Origin: Phoronis ovalis
Lineage: Eukaryota > Phoronida > Phoronidae
Direction: 5' to 3'
NCBI GenBank assembly: GCA_028565635.1
Contig: JAOXYB010057467.1
Span: 1 to 10,999 of the forward strand
Length of the DNA stretch: 10,999 nt
The position numbers were made by a program, and so were the translations under genes. Below are positions 8,236-10,999 of the stretch, piece by piece (position 1 is the first letter of the stretch; each line of letters begins with the position of its first letter). Under the pieces are notes generated by a model. That model had not been told where the DNA came from, ran no database searches, and saw only the letters and a list, made by a program, of their open reading frames with translations.

Positions 8236-8413
8236 CCACTCCCGTGTCTTGTGGCATATTGATTAATGCTGCATGTAAATTACAATAACACAGCACTATG
8301 CCCCGTGACAAATCAATCACACCCGTCAATTTCAACTGGGCATGTGAGCGACTGCAGAATAGCTCAGCTCCTACTAATCTGTGGGTTTTGCTACATGCAG
8401 GGCCACCTAGCAT
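8236..8413. other. GC-richer island with a 61-codon minus-strand open frame; nature unknown
   Basis: This stretch is less AT-rich than its neighbours and has a minus-strand frame from 8413 to 8228. The predicted peptide, with cysteines and the segment LKLTGVIDLSRG, matches no family I recognise. CTGCATGTA (8269-8277) is inverted at TACATGCAG (8392-8400). The contrast in composition could mark an old repeat copy or a conserved non-coding element. I do not call a gene: the frame is short and has no visible splice or promoter context. Confidence 0.3.
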
Positions 8414-8420
8414 GTAAAGA

Positions 8421-8886
8421 AAGTTTTTTGATAACGGGGTAAATATAAGTTGTGGGCTCTGATTTTTGTTTGTAGGAGCGCTAGGTTCAATAAAAAAAAA
8501 AAATGTAAAAAAAAATTAGTATAAAGAAAAAAGAGAATGAAACAGTGCCAGTACTTTAAGTACTACAATGTACGTGTAACTTTAAAATAACCCTTTTACG
8601 AGCTTTAATTGTTCCCGAACATACGTATCTTGCAATGACTTGAATCAGATCCCAAGTAGTGCATGGTGAACCAGTTAGCCTTTTTGTTCTCCTTAACTAA
8701 AGAGGACCATGGTAAATTAGCGGAAGATATGCAGAAAAATGAATGATTTCGTACCTTGGAAATAATCCCATCAAAACGACATTTTCAAATTGGTTTCTCT
8801 CACTTTATGCAAATTTTAATCCACTTTCATATAGAAATATGGTTGCCTGAGGTAAAAAGAAGAGAAAAATATGCTCAGTAACGCAA
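8421..8886. other. AT-rich interval with a double A-run
   Basis: AATAAA at 8489 leads into 12 A (8492-8503) and then 9 A (8507-8515), which could be the tail of an old retroposed sequence reading on the + strand. No SINE body or target duplication was recognised. The rest shows no structure. Confidence 0.4.
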
Positions 8887-9557
8887 GTAACTTAAGGCAG
8901 GTTAAAATTTATTTCCAGACGCACGCGCTATAATTTAGAATTATCTCTGCTATCTACATAATTTTTATGCACATGCTACTAAAAGTCGTTTGCTCATCTC
9001 CACAGGACTGTTGCTTGCAGTAAAGTAGGAACGAAATAATACAAATTCCGCGTTCGCTTCATTTTGTACATTTTTGAAGTTGTTCTATGAGATCATGCAA
9101 GTAAGAACTTACTTTTGCACATATAGCATACTCAAACTATTTTGGCGTTATTGAGGAATAACATGTTTTCAAGCAAAAAATGGCGGATTTTATAAGAGTT
9201 ATATGGAAAAAAGAATGTTACTTAAAATGGAAGAAAAAAACGAAATATGCCTTATTTCTGTTATCTTCTTGAATAAACATATTAGCTAATTTTACCAAAA
9301 AATTAGATCATTTATCTTGTTGAACGCGCGGAAACTTAGTTGAAGTAGATGTAATTTTTAGCACAGGTAAGCATACACCTATGAGTCGCGTGATCTTTTA
9401 GCCAAAAGCAGTGAGCGTCACATTAAAAGTCATGCAGTTCCTAACAAACACACATTAAAATGAAAAAATTACCTTTTTTATTTATTTAGAAATGTCAAAA
9501 AAACAATTTCGCAGGGCCACCCGTGGCGAAACGTGGTAAACACCTGCCTTAAGTTAC
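8887..9557. mobile_element. Candidate MITE-like element bounded by a 15-base perfect inverted repeat with TTAA
   Basis: GTAACTTAAGGCAGG (8887-8901) is the exact complement of CCTGCCTTAAGTTAC (9543-9557). The T that follows the left arm also has its complement, extending the match by one base. Loose matches lie outside it (ATATGCT, GCAA). If TTAA (8892-8895, 9549-9552) is a target duplication, the element is 8896-9548, 653 bases, with ends GGCAGGT/ACCTGCC. TTAA duplications are typical of piggyBac- and Kolobok-type elements, but the ends alone do not assign it. The flanks GTAAC/GTTAC are also inverted, so they may instead belong to the terminal repeat. A hairpin (TTTCGC 9507-9512, GCGAAA 9526-9531) lies near the right end. 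No transposase frame is seen. Confidence 0.5.
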
Positions 9558-10660
9558 AATTGCAAGCATATGCTTACCACACTACATTCAGAGATGATGG
9601 CTGTGATTGGATACTTAATACAGCCAAAAACCTGATCCACTCTGCTAATTTGATCAAAAAACTAAGATCAATTTTGGGACTGCACATTCTTATGTTGCTG
9701 GAAGCCTGGCTTGTTGTCCCTGGTGAATCGTTACATTTCTATGATCTCGTGATCTTGGATCACTATGAATGTGCTTTCAAAGTCATATTATTTATTTTAT
9801 GATGATTTCCACTATTTTTTACCTTTTATTTTGTAGGCTTTGCTTTATCCAGGTTGGTGTGAAATAGATAGAGATTGTACTAAAGGTAATATATATTAAC
9901 TAAAGTTCATAACTTTCTAGAAACTTTCATGTGTATAATCTGAAACAGGTAAAACCTCGAGGTGAGCTCAGATGTTGGGCATTCCTCTCAGATTATTATT
10001 ATAACATGAATTAAGTAAAATTTAATTTTTACTGATCAAAGTACTATAAGTACCTAGTCGGTTTACGGCTTGTAATTGTGCAAGTCACTTGCATAATTAA
10101 ACTGCTAGTTCTATCCAAAGACTAGTACCATGTAAAAAAAATGTTATCCCAAGTTCGATAAATAAGCTTCTAGTTAATTATTACCCGGAAACTCAGGGAC
10201 TAACAGACAGATTTTTAATTGAAGGCATGACGGGTTACGTCATACTCCAGTAGCATACACATTATGTAATAGCACACTATAAATATACAATGTATTGTAA
10301 CCTACTATATGTTTTAATTAATATATTTAATAACTTAAATTTTTTTAAAAAGTTATAAACTTTATAAATCATGAGGTTATCTGGTTTGAAATTGATCATA
10401 TATGACCTGTGAAAAAGCCATTTTGGAGAAAATATGTTCTTTTAAGTTTCACACAAAATATGTCAAAAACCTTTCCACCTATAAACTTGTAACCTAAGCT
10501 GTACATATTTATATAATATTATTATAATGCATCTATGCTTTGTTATGAATTTTTAAAACTTTAAAAATTCCCAAATAATGTTATTAAAACAAAAAAATTA
10601 AATCCAGCGAGATTTAAGTAGATGATGAATGAGTAAATTAAAGTGGGATCAAATATTTAA
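9558..10660. other. AT-rich interval without a supported gene
   Basis: An 89-codon + frame at 9533-9802 extends from the right end of the candidate MITE into this interval. Its peptide has a balanced composition but no domain I recognise, so it is not called as a gene. A CCTCGAGG palindrome lies near 9956. Further TA-rich and A/T homopolymer patches lie near 10310-10380 and 10505-10530. Nothing else stands out. Confidence 0.45.
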
Positions 10661-10661
10661 T

Positions 10662-10960
10662 TGTTTCCAATATGGCTGACTTGTGGGATGTAGGGGGTCC
10701 CCCCTAGGGTACAATGCTCCCAATTAAAAAATTAACCTGTTCATTTTATTATAAGCTTTGTATGGCCATCACTATTACATAGTGAACGGGCATATAGTCG
10801 TACCGCATGCGGTGTCGGCGGCGGCGGCGTATGTAACCTTTTCTTTGTGTTGCTATAACGGCTTCAGTTTTCGTCAGATCATCTTCATATTTTTTACAGG
10901 ACAGGTCAAAGCGCAGGTCTGATGTAATTTTGACCTCGATTATTTCCAAGATGGCCGATT
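10662..10960 (+). repeat. Pair of diverged direct repeats, TTTCCAA-ATGGC-GA, 279 bases apart
   Basis: TGTTTCCAATATGGCTGACT (10662-10681) and TATTTCCAAGATGGCCGATT (10941-10960) match at 16 of 20 positions. They bracket the G/C palindrome and the CpG-rich segment. They may be two copies of one module or the flanks of an inserted repeat. The continuation after the motif differs. Confidence 0.45.
10691..10706. repeat. G-run/C-run palindrome
   Basis: TAGGGGG (10691-10697) and CCCCCTA (10700-10706) are exact complements around two bases. It resembles the run caps of copies 3, 4 and 8 and could be a collapsed or solo terminus. No minisatellite core adjoins it. Confidence 0.5.
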
Positions 10961-10999
10961 GGCGGCCATGTTTGTACCCGAGAGTGCACCAGACTGGCC
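10769..10999. other. CpG-rich segment with palindromes and a CGG run, continuing beyond the window
   Basis: CpG is far denser here than in the preceding sequence. Palindromes include TCACTAT-TAC-ATAGTGA (10769-10785), ACCGCATGCGGT (10802-10813) and ATGGCC-GATTGGC-GGCCAT (10951-10969). CGG repeats fill 10816-10829. CCAAGATGGCC and an inverted CCAAT (ATTGG, 10958-10962) are motif types seen in TATA-less promoters, so the segment could be the upstream edge of a gene to the right. The palindromes also suit a repeat element. A 66-codon minus frame (10949-10749) crosses it; its arginine run is just the CGG repeat read in reverse, so I do not call it. Confidence 0.35.

Noticed and set aside
8358-8490. 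TAGCTCAG and AGGTTCAA resembling tRNA A and B boxes of a SINE
   Set aside because: They are about 120 bases apart, too far for a tRNA-type promoter, and the B-box match is incomplete.
9833-9872. Possible micro-exon after TTTTATTTTGTAG
   Set aside because: The acceptor-like string is common in AT-rich DNA and the next GT leaves only about 16 bases; there is no supporting frame.
10749-10949. 66-codon minus frame with an arginine run
   Set aside because: The arginines come from the CGG repeat and flanking palindromes; no domain is visible.

Overview
The window looks like gene-poor, strongly AT-rich nuclear DNA from a eukaryote, most likely a marine invertebrate. This rests on the AT-rich non-coding texture, the lack of any bacterial-style gene packing, the microsatellites, and a dense load of short non-autonomous repeats. 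I cannot name the organism. No protein-coding gene, rRNA or tRNA can be supported. The longest open frames are about 60-100 codons, match no family I recognise, and several run through repeat arrays.

The main content is eight short repeat elements, called copies 1-8 here. They lie at about 1-137, 756-997, 1015-1325, 2697-3107, 3592-3771, 4703-4901, 6014-6135 and 7268-7770, together roughly a fifth of the window. The best preserved are copies 3, 4 and 8. Each starts with CCC followed by a G-run, ends with a C-run followed by (T)GGG, has imperfect terminal inverted repeats of about 20-45 bases, and has a core of diverged tandem units spaced about 27-37 bases apart. Five copies (3, 4, 6, 7, 8) are flanked by imperfect 7-8 base direct repeats that look like target-site duplications. 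This suggests cut-and-paste, MITE-like DNA transposons with minisatellite cores. The length of the duplication would fit a hAT-like or other transposase with 8-base duplications, but no transposase is present. Copies 1 and 4 are close relatives. The others have different unit sequences but the same plan, and all eight carry the C- and A-rich strand of the unit on the + strand.

A second type of candidate element spans 8887-9557. It is bounded by a perfect 15-base inverted repeat 656 bases apart, containing TTAA followed by GGCAGG. At the right edge, 10769-10999 is CpG-rich with palindromes, a CGG run and two ATGGC-containing motifs. It may be another repeat or the edge of a promoter lying outside the window.

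The remaining intervals (138-755, 1333-2138, 2199-2689, 3115-3591, 3772-4694, 4910-6005, 6144-7260, 8421-8886, 9558-10660) are AT-rich sequence in which I see only simple repeats and short hairpins. They may be intergenic or intronic; the window alone cannot decide.
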